From the NCBI RefSeq assembly GCF_010882125.1, contig NZ_JAAGVZ010000012.1:1-64000 (forward strand): a DNA stretch of 64,000 bases. Reading direction: 5' to 3'. Position numbers and translations under genes: made by a program. This document shows positions 25,961 to 34,611 of this stretch, piece after piece. The notes beneath the pieces were generated by a model. It had not been told where the DNA came from and did not search any database. It saw nothing but the letters and a program-made list of their open reading frames with translations. The DNA comes from Peribacillus alkalitolerans (GTDB lineage: Bacteria; Bacillota; Bacilli; Bacillales; DSM-1321). Positions within the stretch are counted from its first letter, which is position 1; every line of letters begins with the position of its first letter.

Positions 25961-27102
25961 TGATTTTCCACCTCACCTTTTACGGCTTGCAATATTCCAC
26001 TCATGACTGATTTCTTTTCCGCAGAAAAAGTCCGTTCTGTCATTTCTGAATAAAAATTTTCGAACAAGTCTAATGGTGATTTGGATTGAAGATTTTCGGA
26101 TGAGAAAGTAGTTTTCCCTTTTATGTCTACTGAATCCCATTTTCTTTCTAAATGTAGGACATTTGGATATACTTGTCGGAGTTTATGGATAGGGTCTAGA
26201 ATCGTTCCTTCATCATGTAGAATGACCTTCAAGAAATCATCCATTTTTTGTTGTTGGTAGTAGGATGGATCTAAAAGTTCATCAATAAATCCTTCCAATA
26301 CTCGCATATCCTTTTCCGGTGTTAACTCACGGTACCTTAAAGAAAACTGACCATCTGATTGCATTTCGACAATTGAAATTGATTTCCTTTGTTTTGCTTC
26401 TGAAAAGGAATACTTCAAAAGAGATCCAGAATAATAGATTGTAGGATGTTTGATCGCATCTGGACTGTGAAGGTGACCTAAAGCTGTATAACTAAAGGCG
26501 TCAAACAAATCAGAGGTCACACATCCGGACCCACCAACAGAAAGTATGCGTTCTGATTCTGTTTCCTTTCCACCTAAAACAAACGCATGACCCACTAATA
26601 CGTTAGGCATAGAAGTATCCAAGCTTTTTTCTATTTCTTGAACAATGGCTTTCATGGCTTCTTGATGAGAATGAATTCCATCTTTGCCTAGTGCATACCG
26701 AACCATTCCAGGTTCAGTATAGGGAACCATATAAAAGTTGACTCCATTAACCTCTACCGGTTCTAGAGGAAATTTTACTTTTCCTTCCATAAAAAAGTTG
26801 CTTTGTCGATACCAAGAATTCCCGAATGCAAGTCTTTCTGCACTGTCATGATTTCCGGATATTGCTACGATAGGAACCTTGAAATCTATATTCAAAGTAA
26901 ATAGCATCTCATTTAATAAATCTACCGCTTCTGTTGGAGGAACAGAACGATCATACAAATCACCTGCTATCACAATAGCATCTGGCTTTTCTTCCTCTAC
27001 CACCTTGATGAACTCTAGTAATACATTTCTTTGGGAATCTGTCATATGTATCCCATGAACAATTTTCCCAAGATGCCAATCGGCTGTATGGATAAACTTC
27101 AT
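25957..27102 (-). CDS. sbcD: Exonuclease subunit SbcD
   Basis: The 381-residue product is a calcineurin-like metallophosphoesterase: MKFIHTADWHLGK at the N-terminus supplies the first metal ligands (D, H), followed by IVIAGDLYDR, ISGNHDSAERL and the histidines in GHAFV and ALGHLH. It is the nuclease partner of SbcC. I start it at 27102 because GGAGGGG lies six bases upstream; a longer frame adds five residues from that region. It is first gene of the sbcD-sbcC-coaW-selB run. Confidence 0.95.
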   Translation of the reverse strand: MKFIHTADWHLGKIVHGIHMTDSQRNVLLEFIKVVEEEKPDAIVIAGDLYDRSVPPTEAVDLLNEMLFTLNIDFKVPIVAISGNHDSAERLAFGNSWYRQSNFFMEGKVKFPLEPVEVNGVNFYMVPYTEPGMVRYALGKDGIHSHQEAMKAIVQEIEKSLDTSMPNVLVGHAFVLGGKETESERILSVGGSGCVTSDLFDAFSYTALGHLHSPDAIKHPTIYYSGSLLKYSFSEAKQRKSISIVEMQSDGQFSLRYRELTPEKDMRVLEGFIDELLDPSYYQQQKMDDFLKVILHDEGTILDPIHKLRQVYPNVLHLERKWDSVDIKGKTTFSSENLQSKSPLDLFENFYSEMTERTFSAEKKSVMSGILQAVKGEVENQ

Positions 27103-27211
27103 TCTAAACCCCTCCATTTACTCTTAATCTTATACTTTATTATAACAGATGGACTTGCAAAATCCTTATTATCGAAACATTTGTTCTAGTATTTATACGG
27201 GAAATGAAAAA

Positions 27212-27250
27212 GGGTGATACAAAGAACGTTTCCGGACTTTAGTATCACCC
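27212..27250 (-). terminator. Terminator after yneK
   Basis: GGGTGATAC pairs with GTATCACCC (plus an inner AAAG/CTTT). Read leftward a run of five T follows. It separates yneK from sbcD. Confidence 0.85.
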
Positions 27251-27279
27251 ATTTAATTATTCAACATATTAAATGCCCA

Positions 27280-27741
27280 TTAAAATAAATACTCATATGG
27301 TTTCATATCAATGTTCTTTTCTACAAGTTTCTTTTTCAAAAACTTATGATCGCGTTTTGGAGTTGCCATAATATATCCCCTGATTACCAGGTCTTCATTG
27401 ATAGAATTAACCTTTTCACTGATAGCCAGCTCTCCAATTTTCCCAGCAATTTTATGCCTAGCCACATCACGGAACAATTCAGGAACTGGACTGACTAAAT
27501 CCTCAAGTAAATCTTTTTCACCTTGTTTCCATAGATTCCTCGTTTGATTTACGAAATGTTCTTCCCAATCCATATCAGACTTTCCATCTTGTTTTGGAAG
27601 CTTTTTTAGGAATTTACGGAACATAAAAAATCCGCCCACAAAAAATGAACCAGCTAAGAAAACGACCCAAAATAAGATGAACCATAAAAACCAGCCTTCT
27701 AACAACCCATTCACCTCAACTTGCAAATTGCATTTATCCAT
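27280..27741 (-). CDS. yneK: YneK-like DUF2621 membrane protein
   Basis: The 153-residue protein has one strong transmembrane segment near the N-terminus (FLWFILFWVVFLAGSFF, residues about 17-36) and a soluble domain with VPELFRDVARHKIAGKIGE. It resembles YneK of B. subtilis, a conserved protein of unknown function. Its position fits too: near cotM and the ccdA-yneI-ccdC group in the yne region, though separated here by the selenium genes on one side and the insert at 28-36 kb on the other. Confidence 0.8.
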   Translation of the reverse strand: MDKCNLQVEVNGLLEGWFLWFILFWVVFLAGSFFVGGFFMFRKFLKKLPKQDGKSDMDWEEHFVNQTRNLWKQGEKDLLEDLVSPVPELFRDVARHKIAGKIGELAISEKVNSINEDLVIRGYIMATPKRDHKFLKKKLVEKNIDMKPYEYLF

Positions 27742-27812
27742 TTAATTATAAGCAAAAGAGTAGGATTAGGGCAAGAAGTGAGCTACGACATAGGGCTTTT
27801 ATTCATAATTCA

Positions 27813-27841
27813 TTGTCTAAAAAAACGATTTCATATATAAT
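27813..27841 (+). promoter_or_regulatory. Sigma-A promoter of selC
   Basis: TTGTCT (27813-27818), 17-base spacer, TATAAT (27836-27841). The predicted start point falls about 10 bases before the tRNA. Confidence 0.8.
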
Positions 27842-27858
27842 AGATTGAGTCTTAACAA

Positions 27859-27955
27859 GGGGTCGGAAGGGTAGCTGGTGCGCTCCTCGGTCTTCAAAAC
27901 CGCATGAGAGGCGCGTGTCGTCTCTGGTGGGTTCGATTCCCACACGGTCCCGCCA
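27859..27955 (+). tRNA. selC: tRNA-Sec, anticodon UCA
   Basis: The 97-base sequence folds as tRNA-Sec. The anticodon loop CTTCAAA (27892-27898) gives UCA, which reads UGA. The variable arm is long, the T arm is GTGGG-TTCGATT-CCCAC, and the acceptor GGGGTCGG pairs with CGGTCCC plus a terminal G-A mismatch, consistent with the extended acceptor of bacterial tRNA-Sec. The 3' end GCCA is encoded. A sigma-A promoter lies just upstream and a terminator at 28065. This completes the selA-selB-selC-selD set. Confidence 0.95.
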
Positions 27956-28064
27956 TTGTAAGGTTTTCAGTGTCATTGTACATATCAGTCATGCACGGTC
28001 TTCCAGGTAATACTCGGCTAAACCGATTGAGTCCGATAAAGAGACCGAAAAAGACATATACTCT

Positions 28065-28097
28065 TAGTCCCCTATTTAATTCATAGGGGACTATTTT
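28065..28097 (+). terminator. Terminator downstream of selC
   Basis: TAGTCCCCTAT pairs with ATAGGGGACTA around a seven-base loop, then TTTTT. Probably ends the selC transcript about 110 bases past the tRNA. Confidence 0.88.
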
Positions 28098-28137
28098 TAT
28101 GAAACAGAAGAACTTCTGTACGTTAACATGTCACGAT

Positions 28138-28695
28138 TCATTCAGAGGACTTAATCTGTTCTATATATCTATAAATGGTTGCTCGTGCTAAACCCGTTGC
28201 TTGCGTAATCTCTCTCATGGTATATTCACCGGAACAATATAATTCATAAGCCTTTTCCTTAAGGTGTCTGTTAGCTTCTTTCCTTCCTAGCTTAACTCCT
28301 TTCTCCCTCGCGTTTTCGATTCCCGCTTTTATCCTTTCAACAATTAGCTCCCTTTCGAATTCTGCGCAAACTTCAATCATGTGAAAGACCATTCCTCCCC
28401 TTTCTGCAGAGGTATCAATGTTTTGTGTTAAGGAAATAAGATCAATTTCTCTCTCTTTCAGTTCATTTGTTATTCGATGGAGATCTTGGATGCTTTTTGC
28501 TAGTCTATCAAGTTTGTATATGACTACAATGTCTCCCTCTCTTGCGTATTCCAGCATTGCTTTTAGTCCTTCTCTTTCTGTGTTGCTTTTTTTGTCAGTA
28601 AAAATCTTGTGGCATCCAAATTCGGCAAGAAAACTAATCTGTGTATCCAGAGTTTGTTTACCTGTAGAGTCTCTCGCATAACCCAGCTTAGCCAT
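28138..28695 (-). CDS. Serine resolvase/invertase
   Basis: This 185-residue serine recombinase of the Tn3-resolvase/Hin class starts MAKLGYARDSTGKQTLDTQ with the nucleophile Ser at residue 10; family members more often have YARVS, so the Asp is unusual. It continues with YKLDRLAKSIQDL, ERGGMVFHMIEVCAEFERE and REKGVKLGRK, then a C-terminal helix-turn-helix (MREITQATGLARATIYRYI). I chose the ATG at 28695 after GGAGGAGGGGT. No transposase is adjacent. Repeat DNA lies directly upstream and may hold its recombination site. Confidence 0.9.
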   Translation of the reverse strand: MAKLGYARDSTGKQTLDTQISFLAEFGCHKIFTDKKSNTEREGLKAMLEYAREGDIVVIYKLDRLAKSIQDLHRITNELKEREIDLISLTQNIDTSAERGGMVFHMIEVCAEFERELIVERIKAGIENAREKGVKLGRKEANRHLKEKAYELYCSGEYTMREITQATGLARATIYRYIEQIKSSE

Positions 28696-28735
28696 TACCC
28701 CTCCTCCATCCATATATATTATCAATTACTTAAAA

Positions 28736-28750
28736 TGTATCATAAATACG
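28736..28750. promoter_or_regulatory. Candidate resolvase binding site
   Basis: TGTATCATAAATACG is an imperfect inverted repeat 41 bases upstream of the resolvase start. CGTATCATAA(A)TAAGTA recurs in each 107-bp unit downstream, so these may be res-type subsites. Confidence 0.4.
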
Positions 28751-28863
28751 TCTCGTGCATTTACTTTTCTGATAAAGAGATATATTTTTGAGACATTAAT
28801 ATATTTTTAGTAAAATACTCCTAACTTTGTATCTAAAACATATGATTTTCAGATAAAAAGCAA

Positions 28864-29140
28864 AATTGTGGACAACTGATGGGTCCAGGGGATAACTTTA
28901 TTTCATTCATGTTACAAGCAGCAAATCTTATTTTCGTATCATAAATAAGTAATTTTGAAACATTCTGAAAAATTGTGGACAACTGATGAGTTCAGGGGAT
29001 AACTTTATTTCATTCATGTTACAAGCTGCAAATCTTATTTTCGTATCATAATTAAGTATTTTTGAAACATCCTGAAGAATTGTGGACAAATGATGCCTGG
29101 TGTGAATAATATTATTTCATTCATGTTACAGGCGGAAAGC
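28864..29140. repeat. 107-bp tandem repeat, about 2.6 units
   Basis: Units begin with AATTGTGGACAA at 28864, 28971 and 29078, exactly 107 bases apart. The first two are nearly identical over the full unit: GGGGATAACTTTATTTCATT, CATGTTACAAGC and CGTATCATAA(A/T)TAAGTA. The third has drifted and ends in CATTCATGTTACAGGCGG. Each carries TTGTCCACA on the minus strand, one base from the DnaA box TTATCCACA. No coding frame crosses the array. Confidence 0.92.
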
Positions 29141-29371
29141 AAATAAAAACCACAGCAATGCCGTGGCAACAAACTATCATACCTATTAGTAAAAATTGTG
29201 GCCATTCATAAGCTTCAAGGCTATCAATAACAAACTGGATTCCTTTATCATTTACAAGCAGCTGTTTTCGAGGATTTTTCCCTTATCGTCTGCGCGTCTT
29301 AGTCACCCTTTTTCTTTGTCTACCGATTAAGGCAATTAGATGGGAAGCAGGTATATTAATACTTTAGAGAA
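29141..29371. other. Gene-free stretch, possible coding relic
   Basis: No intact gene. On the minus strand a frame reads a short basic segment, a stop, then about 50 residues with a hydrophobic end (EWPQFLLIGMIVCCHG). It has no clear start and may be the remnant of a small membrane protein gene. Confidence 0.3.
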
Positions 29372-30253
29372 TCATGTGAAATGCTCGTTTAACCATAAGG
29401 TCGATGCTGCTATAAATTTTTCGGCAGCTGGCGAAAGACTTTTGAAGGAAATCGAACCAATGCCGATGGAGGACAGTGCTTGATCATCTGAAAGGGGTAT
29501 TTTTTTTACACCATCAGGCAGATTATGTAAAGCGATGTCTGGCAGGATGGCTACACCAAGGTAGTTTTTTACCATCGAGATAACGGCCTGTTCATCATCT
29601 AAATGAAATGCAATTTCAGGAGAAAGTTTATTTGATTTCAATATGTTATGGATGATTTTAAGAGTAGAATTTTGGAGAATTAGCTTCTCTCCCTTCAGTG
29701 CATTTGGCTTAATAGAATTTTCAGCACCAAGATAGTGGGTTTCCGGCACAACACAGCAAAACGCTTCTCGCTTTAAATGGAGAACTTCCAGATCTGCAGC
29801 AGGCTGCATTAAAAAACCGAAATCTACAATCCCCTGAGAAATCCACAGAGAGATTTCCTCCTGTTTCCCCTCCAGAATGTCTACTTTTATATGCGGATAT
29901 TGATCCATGAATTTTTTCAATATTCCAGGAAGCCATACAGTAGAAATAGATGAAAATGTTCCGATCCTAACAGTCCCTATTTCTAGTCCTCTTATTTCCC
30001 CTGCCTCCTGAAGCATTTTTTTATTCAAATTTAAAATCTCCCTAATATATAACAACATTCGCTCACCGTTTACGGTTAGCCTGATGCCAGCTTTATTACG
30101 GGTCAATAAGGAAAAACCCAACTCTTTTTCCAGGCTGGAAATGGCATGACTTACCCCTGATTGGGAAATATTTAACGATTCACTTGCTTTTGTTAAGCTG
30201 CCAAGTTCTACTACTGTATGAAATATTTCATATTTGCCTATCGACAAATTCAT
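29372..30253 (-). CDS. LysR-family transcriptional regulator
   Basis: The 293-residue product has the N-terminal LysR helix-turn-helix (residues 1-60, SLTKASESLNISQSGVSHAI) and a periplasmic-binding-like effector domain (IRGLEIGTVRIGTFSSIS onward). It is divergent from the glycosyltransferase operon starting at 30454, the usual arrangement for a LysR regulator and its target genes. The effector is not predictable. Confidence 0.88.
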   Translation of the reverse strand: MNLSIGKYEIFHTVVELGSLTKASESLNISQSGVSHAISSLEKELGFSLLTRNKAGIRLTVNGERMLLYIREILNLNKKMLQEAGEIRGLEIGTVRIGTFSSISTVWLPGILKKFMDQYPHIKVDILEGKQEEISLWISQGIVDFGFLMQPAADLEVLHLKREAFCCVVPETHYLGAENSIKPNALKGEKLILQNSTLKIIHNILKSNKLSPEIAFHLDDEQAVISMVKNYLGVAILPDIALHNLPDGVKKIPLSDDQALSSIGIGSISFKSLSPAAEKFIAASTLWLNEHFT

Positions 30254-30453
30254 CCCTCTTTATATTAGTTTTACTCATAATATAACATAAAATATGAATT
30301 ATTTTCATCATTTTCCGACAATGTTTTAAATGAATGAAACTTAATTGAATTTTCATAAAAGATTATCATTATCTTTACATTTCCGGATTGTCCCTTCACA
30401 TTCCCTTAAAATAAAAATAGTACTCTGAAAAAAAGATGTAAGGAGGTTTTTGT
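30254..30453. promoter_or_regulatory. Divergent promoter region, lysR / glycosyltransferase operon
   Basis: 200 AT-rich bases between divergent starts; the ribosome site AAGGAGG is at about 30440. No single LysR box (T-N11-A) stands out. Confidence 0.4.
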
Positions 30454-31572
30454 ATGAGACGGCCGACTGCATTAGTCCTAACAGCCTGTTATGGTAGTGG
30501 ACATATCCAGGCAGCAAAAGCGATTGCTTCAGAACTGAACAATAAAGGGTTTATCCCTGTTGTATCAGATTTATTCGGGGAGTCTTATCCTATTTTCTCC
30601 AGTGTTACACAAACATTGCTTATAAAGAGTTTTTCGTACAGTTCATTTTACAAATGGTTCTATTATGGAACTAACATTAATTCAAAAGGCCTCGCTCAAT
30701 TTTCCCGATATCTTGGTCAGAAAAGACTACAAGAACTGATTACAAAATATCAGCCACAATTTATCATTTCAACCTTCCCTCTACATGCAGCACCATATTT
30801 AATAAAAAAATACAGGTACACTATTCCTGTTTATACCGTCATTACTGATTATTGCGTACATCCCTATTGGATAAATCCATTGATTGACCACTATTTTACA
30901 GCATCTGAATCAGTCAAAAACAAATTAATCCATCAGAACATCAATAAAAAACAAATTACAGTCAGCGGAATCCCGATACGCCCAGAATTTGAAAAACCCA
31001 TTGATAAAACTATCCTTTATAAAAAATTTCGACTTACTCCAGAAAAAAAAGTGATTACCATTATCGCTGGGACACATGGAGTACTAAGGAATGTAAAGGA
31101 ACTATGTCAGCTTTTACTTAGGAACCCCAACCACCAAATTGTAGCGATATGTGGTAATAATGAAGACTTGTATGAGAGCCTTGTTTCACTGGAGTATGTC
31201 TTTGCAAACCTTCGTTTATTCAAATATATAAACAAAATACATGAGATTGTATCCATTTCTCATTGTTTAATCACAAAACCTGGGGGCATTACCTTGGCAG
31301 AGGCTGCAGCTTTACAGATTCCATTAATCTTATTTAAGCCTATTCCTGGTCAAGAGTTAGAGAATGCAGAGTACTTCACCGAGCAAGGGGCAGCCGTAAT
31401 CTCTCATACTATCCACCAAACAAATGATTATGTAAGAATGCTTGCAAATGATGAAAAAATCAATGAAAACATGAAAAGGCAACTTGCTACTATCCATAAG
31501 GGGCATGCAGTCAGGGTCATGGTGGATTTTGCATTAAATGAGATGAAACAGAGAACATCTATATCGGTATAG
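30454..31572 (+). CDS. MGDG-synthase-like glycosyltransferase (UgtP-type)
   Basis: The 372-residue protein has the MGDG_synth N-terminal domain (TALVLTACYGSGHIQAAKAI, with the GxGH acceptor-side motif) and a GT28-like C-terminal domain with KPGGITLAEAAALQIPLIL, which binds UDP-sugar. Relatives such as UgtP add glucose to diacylglycerol. It has no transmembrane helix and would act at the inner leaflet. It opens a five-gene run with UDP-glucose dehydrogenase, so a uronic acid donor is conceivable. Its stop is 11 bases before the next ATG. Confidence 0.85.
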   Translation: MRRPTALVLTACYGSGHIQAAKAIASELNNKGFIPVVSDLFGESYPIFSSVTQTLLIKSFSYSSFYKWFYYGTNINSKGLAQFSRYLGQKRLQELITKYQPQFIISTFPLHAAPYLIKKYRYTIPVYTVITDYCVHPYWINPLIDHYFTASESVKNKLIHQNINKKQITVSGIPIRPEFEKPIDKTILYKKFRLTPEKKVITIIAGTHGVLRNVKELCQLLLRNPNHQIVAICGNNEDLYESLVSLEYVFANLRLFKYINKIHEIVSISHCLITKPGGITLAEAAALQIPLILFKPIPGQELENAEYFTEQGAAVISHTIHQTNDYVRMLANDEKINENMKRQLATIHKGHAVRVMVDFALNEMKQRTSISV

Positions 31573-31583
31573 GAGGTGTGCCT

Positions 31584-32588
31584 ATGGATACTTCAAGTCA
31601 TATTATCATTGGTATAGGATTAGGCGCTCTTGCTCAAATAGACCCGGTGGTGGCGGGTACGCCTCTTTCACAAGCAGTTTTTTTTGGTACAGTAATAGGT
31701 TCAAACGCACCTGATTTTGACTATGCATTAAAAGTGAAAGGAAATAGCTACTATTACTGTAATCACCGAGGATGGTCACATTCTCTTCCTGCTCTCCCAT
31801 TATGGGCTTTGGCAGTTTCAGGAATCATATATCTATTCTTTCTTGATTCTTCCTTCTTTCATTTATTTATATGGACATTTCTAGCAGTCGCCCTCCATGT
31901 TTTATTGGATTTATTCAATGTCTATGGGACCCAGGCATTCCTTCCTTTTACATCAAAATGGATTGCCTTTGATGCGATTCCATTGCTTGATCCTTATATT
32001 TTGGCTATTCATGTTATCGGATTTGCAATAATTCCTTTTTATGAGACAGGAAAAGCTTTTGCATTCATATATATTCTCTTATTTTTTTACATCTTCATGA
32101 GAACGACCTTAATGAATAAAACAAAAAAATATTTAAAAACTTATTTCCCAAACGCTGTCCATATCAAATTAATTCCTAAGACAGGAATCTCTACCTGGAA
32201 CGTTTTAATTGAAACTAAGGATGATTTTCTTTTTGGTATTTATTCCAATCAATCCCTGATGATTGAGTATACAATTTCTAGAAAAGTCAATCATCCGGAG
32301 TTGGTGATGTTCATTAAGAACGATACGGACATTACCAATTTTCTGGCCAGTACCCATTACGCACATCCCTTTGTTACAAAAAGGAAGAATGGTTACTTTA
32401 TTTACTGGAAGGATCTCAGGTTTCGTACTAACAAATTCTTCCCATGCTTTGTGGTCACTTATATTTCCTCGGATTTAAATCATAAAGCATCATTTACTGG
32501 AAGGTTACGTTCGTTAAAACAATATAGAAGAATATTGAGAGAGTTAGAAAAAGCACCAAAATCCCTAATCAGAACAGAAGTTTGTTAA
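31584..32588 (+). CDS. YdjM/YfhP-type membrane-bound metal-dependent hydrolase
   Basis: The 334-residue product resembles the DUF457/YdjM family, which includes B. subtilis YfhP. It starts MDTSSHIIIGIGLGAL, has PDFDYALKV near residue 51 and HRGWSHSLPALPLWAL near 66, which supply the conserved D and H residues of a putative metal site, and HVLLDLFNVYG near 113. About four transmembrane segments fill residues 30-180 and the C-terminal 150 residues are soluble. I chose ATG 31584 after AGGAGGT. The reaction is unknown; some relatives are linked to phospholipid or glycolipid metabolism. Confidence 0.75.
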   Translation: MDTSSHIIIGIGLGALAQIDPVVAGTPLSQAVFFGTVIGSNAPDFDYALKVKGNSYYYCNHRGWSHSLPALPLWALAVSGIIYLFFLDSSFFHLFIWTFLAVALHVLLDLFNVYGTQAFLPFTSKWIAFDAIPLLDPYILAIHVIGFAIIPFYETGKAFAFIYILLFFYIFMRTTLMNKTKKYLKTYFPNAVHIKLIPKTGISTWNVLIETKDDFLFGIYSNQSLMIEYTISRKVNHPELVMFIKNDTDITNFLASTHYAHPFVTKRKNGYFIYWKDLRFRTNKFFPCFVVTYISSDLNHKASFTGRLRSLKQYRRILRELEKAPKSLIRTEVC

Positions 32589-32630
32589 TTTTTCACTATT
32601 TAAAATACCTAATTTTTAAGGAGTGATTTG

Positions 32631-33974
32631 ATGAAAATATCCGTGGCAGGAGCGGGATATGTTGGATTAGTGACTGGTGTTTGCTTGGCAGAAATGGGGC
32701 ATCAAGTGACATGCATAGACATTCATAAAGAAAAAATCGAATTACTTCAAACCGGTAAATCGCCACTTTATGAACCTAAACTCGACCCTTTATTAAAAAA
32801 GAATCTGAGTGAAGGAAGACTTACTTTTACATTAGATCCAGAGCGTGCCTATTCAAACCCAGAAATCATTTTCATTGCTGTAGGTACACCTGAACATCCT
32901 GATGGATCAGCTAACCTCGAATTTATAGGTGAAGCAGCTTACACAATAGCCACACATATAAAGAACGATGTCATTATTTGTACCAAAAGTACGGTACCTG
33001 TTGGTACGAATGAAAAGATTAAAAGCATTCTTGTTAGCAATATCCTCCCTACTATAAAGGCTGATGTCGTTTCAAATTCCGAATTTCTGCGAGAAGGATC
33101 TGCCATCGGCGATTTCTTCAACCCGGACCGGATTATCATCGGAGGTGATGATTCTAACACAACAGACATGATTGAACAAATTTATCTGCCCTTGAAAGTA
33201 CCAATTATTAAAACAGATATTAGAAGTGCGGAAATGATTAAATATGCCTCTAATGCATTTCTGGCTACAAAAATCAGCTTCATTAATGAAATTGCAGCTA
33301 TTTGTGAAAAAACTGGAGCCAATATCGATGAGGTATCAAATGGAATAGGCTTGGATCAACGCATTGGCCGCCACTTCCTTCAGGCTGGAATCGGGTATGG
33401 AGGTTCATGTTTTCCTAAGGATACGAAAGCGCTAGTTCAGCTCGCAGGAAATCATAAGCACCCTTTTGAATTACTCAAGTCCGTTATTAATGTGAATAAT
33501 CGACAACAATCTTTACCGGTAAAAAAAGCGAAAGAAGCAATAGGGACTTTAATGGATAAAAAAGTTGCTGTACTCGGCCTATCATTCAAACCAAACACAG
33601 ACGACGTTCGTGAAGCAGCATCGTTAACAATTATAAGTGAGCTATTTGAAGAAGGAGCATGGATCACTGTCTACGATCCAATTGCTATTCCAAACGTAAA
33701 AAAAATATTTGGTAACTCAATAGAGTATACCGAGGACATAAGGTTAGCTCTTAACAAAGCAGACTTAGCAATCATTGCAACCGAATGGGGCCAAATCAAA
33801 GATATTCCTTTGCAGGAGTTTCATTTTTATATGAATGATCCAATTGTAATAGATGGGCGGAATTGTTTTCCCCTTCACGAGGTTGAGAAACATTCCATTA
33901 CTTATATTTCAATCGGTAGGCCTACTGTTACGAATATAAATAAGGATCACATGATATCATTTGAAAACCATTAA
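32631..33974 (+). CDS. UDP-glucose 6-dehydrogenase
   Basis: The 447-residue enzyme oxidises UDP-glucose to UDP-glucuronate with two NAD+. The N-terminal Rossmann motif is VAGAGYVGLVTGVCLAEMG; the catalytic Cys is in GYGGSCFPKDTKAL (about residue 260); the C-terminal UDP-binding domain carries VLGLSFKPNTDDVREA. Start at ATG 32631 after AAGGAGTGAT. It resembles TuaD/Ugd. Supplying UDP-glucuronate would let the flanking glycosyltransferases make an acidic glycolipid or polymer. Confidence 0.93.
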   Translation: MKISVAGAGYVGLVTGVCLAEMGHQVTCIDIHKEKIELLQTGKSPLYEPKLDPLLKKNLSEGRLTFTLDPERAYSNPEIIFIAVGTPEHPDGSANLEFIGEAAYTIATHIKNDVIICTKSTVPVGTNEKIKSILVSNILPTIKADVVSNSEFLREGSAIGDFFNPDRIIIGGDDSNTTDMIEQIYLPLKVPIIKTDIRSAEMIKYASNAFLATKISFINEIAAICEKTGANIDEVSNGIGLDQRIGRHFLQAGIGYGGSCFPKDTKALVQLAGNHKHPFELLKSVINVNNRQQSLPVKKAKEAIGTLMDKKVAVLGLSFKPNTDDVREAASLTIISELFEEGAWITVYDPIAIPNVKKIFGNSIEYTEDIRLALNKADLAIIATEWGQIKDIPLQEFHFYMNDPIVIDGRNCFPLHEVEKHSITYISIGRPTVTNINKDHMISFENH

Positions 33975-34056
33975 AATCTGATTTGTCTTTCATATTCAAT
34001 TACACCATAAATCTTAAACTAGATTACTATGATACTGCTAAAAAGGGGTAACCAAT

Positions 34057-34581
34057 ATGAAACTATTAAATGCCTGTTATGTTCTAGAGTGCAGAATACT
34101 CCATGGATTAAATCGCCATTTTGATCAAAAACATCTCAATCTATTTTTCCGGAACATTACACATGCAGGCGGGGCTACTTATACTATTGCAACTGTACTC
34201 ACACTCATTTTCCTATTGCCTAGTGAATTAAAAATGATTGCAGTTTCAAGCGCTCTTGCATTAATTTCAAGTCATTTACCAGTTCATCTTGCTAAGAAGA
34301 TGTATCCACGGAAACGTCCTTATTTAATTATAGAAAAAACAAAGTTTCCGTCTAATCCACTACAAGACCATTCTTTCCCATCTGGTCATACAACAGCAAT
34401 ATTTTCTGTTATTATTCCTTTTATTATTTATATGCCTATTCTATCCATAGTCCTCTTACCTCTAGGCTTTAGTGTCGGGTTATCAAGAATTTATCTAGGG
34501 CTTCATTATCCTTCTGACGTATTAGTAGGATTAATTGTAGGATCCTTATTTGGGATATCTTGTTTTTATATATTGACTTAA
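34057..34581 (+). CDS. PAP2-family membrane phosphatase
   Basis: The 174-residue integral membrane protein has the three PAP2 motifs: KKMYPRKRP (about 88-96), PSGHTTA (about 109-115) and SRIYLGLHYPSD (about 148-159), with the catalytic His in the third. Such enzymes remove phosphate from lipid phosphates or diphosphates, for example undecaprenyl diphosphate or phosphatidate. In this operon it might supply diacylglycerol or recycle a lipid carrier. Five to six hydrophobic segments are visible. Confidence 0.88.
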   Translation: MKLLNACYVLECRILHGLNRHFDQKHLNLFFRNITHAGGATYTIATVLTLIFLLPSELKMIAVSSALALISSHLPVHLAKKMYPRKRPYLIIEKTKFPSNPLQDHSFPSGHTTAIFSVIIPFIIYMPILSIVLLPLGFSVGLSRIYLGLHYPSDVLVGLIVGSLFGISCFYILT

Positions 34582-34611
34582 TGAAGAACTTTAAAGGAGG
34601 TATTGTTTTTT

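Noticed and set aside
27904..28086. 60-aa ORF
   Set aside because: Begins inside tRNA-Sec; not coding.
28864..29140. CRISPR array
   Set aside because: Units are 107 bp and nearly identical throughout; there are no short repeats separated by unique spacers and no cas genes.
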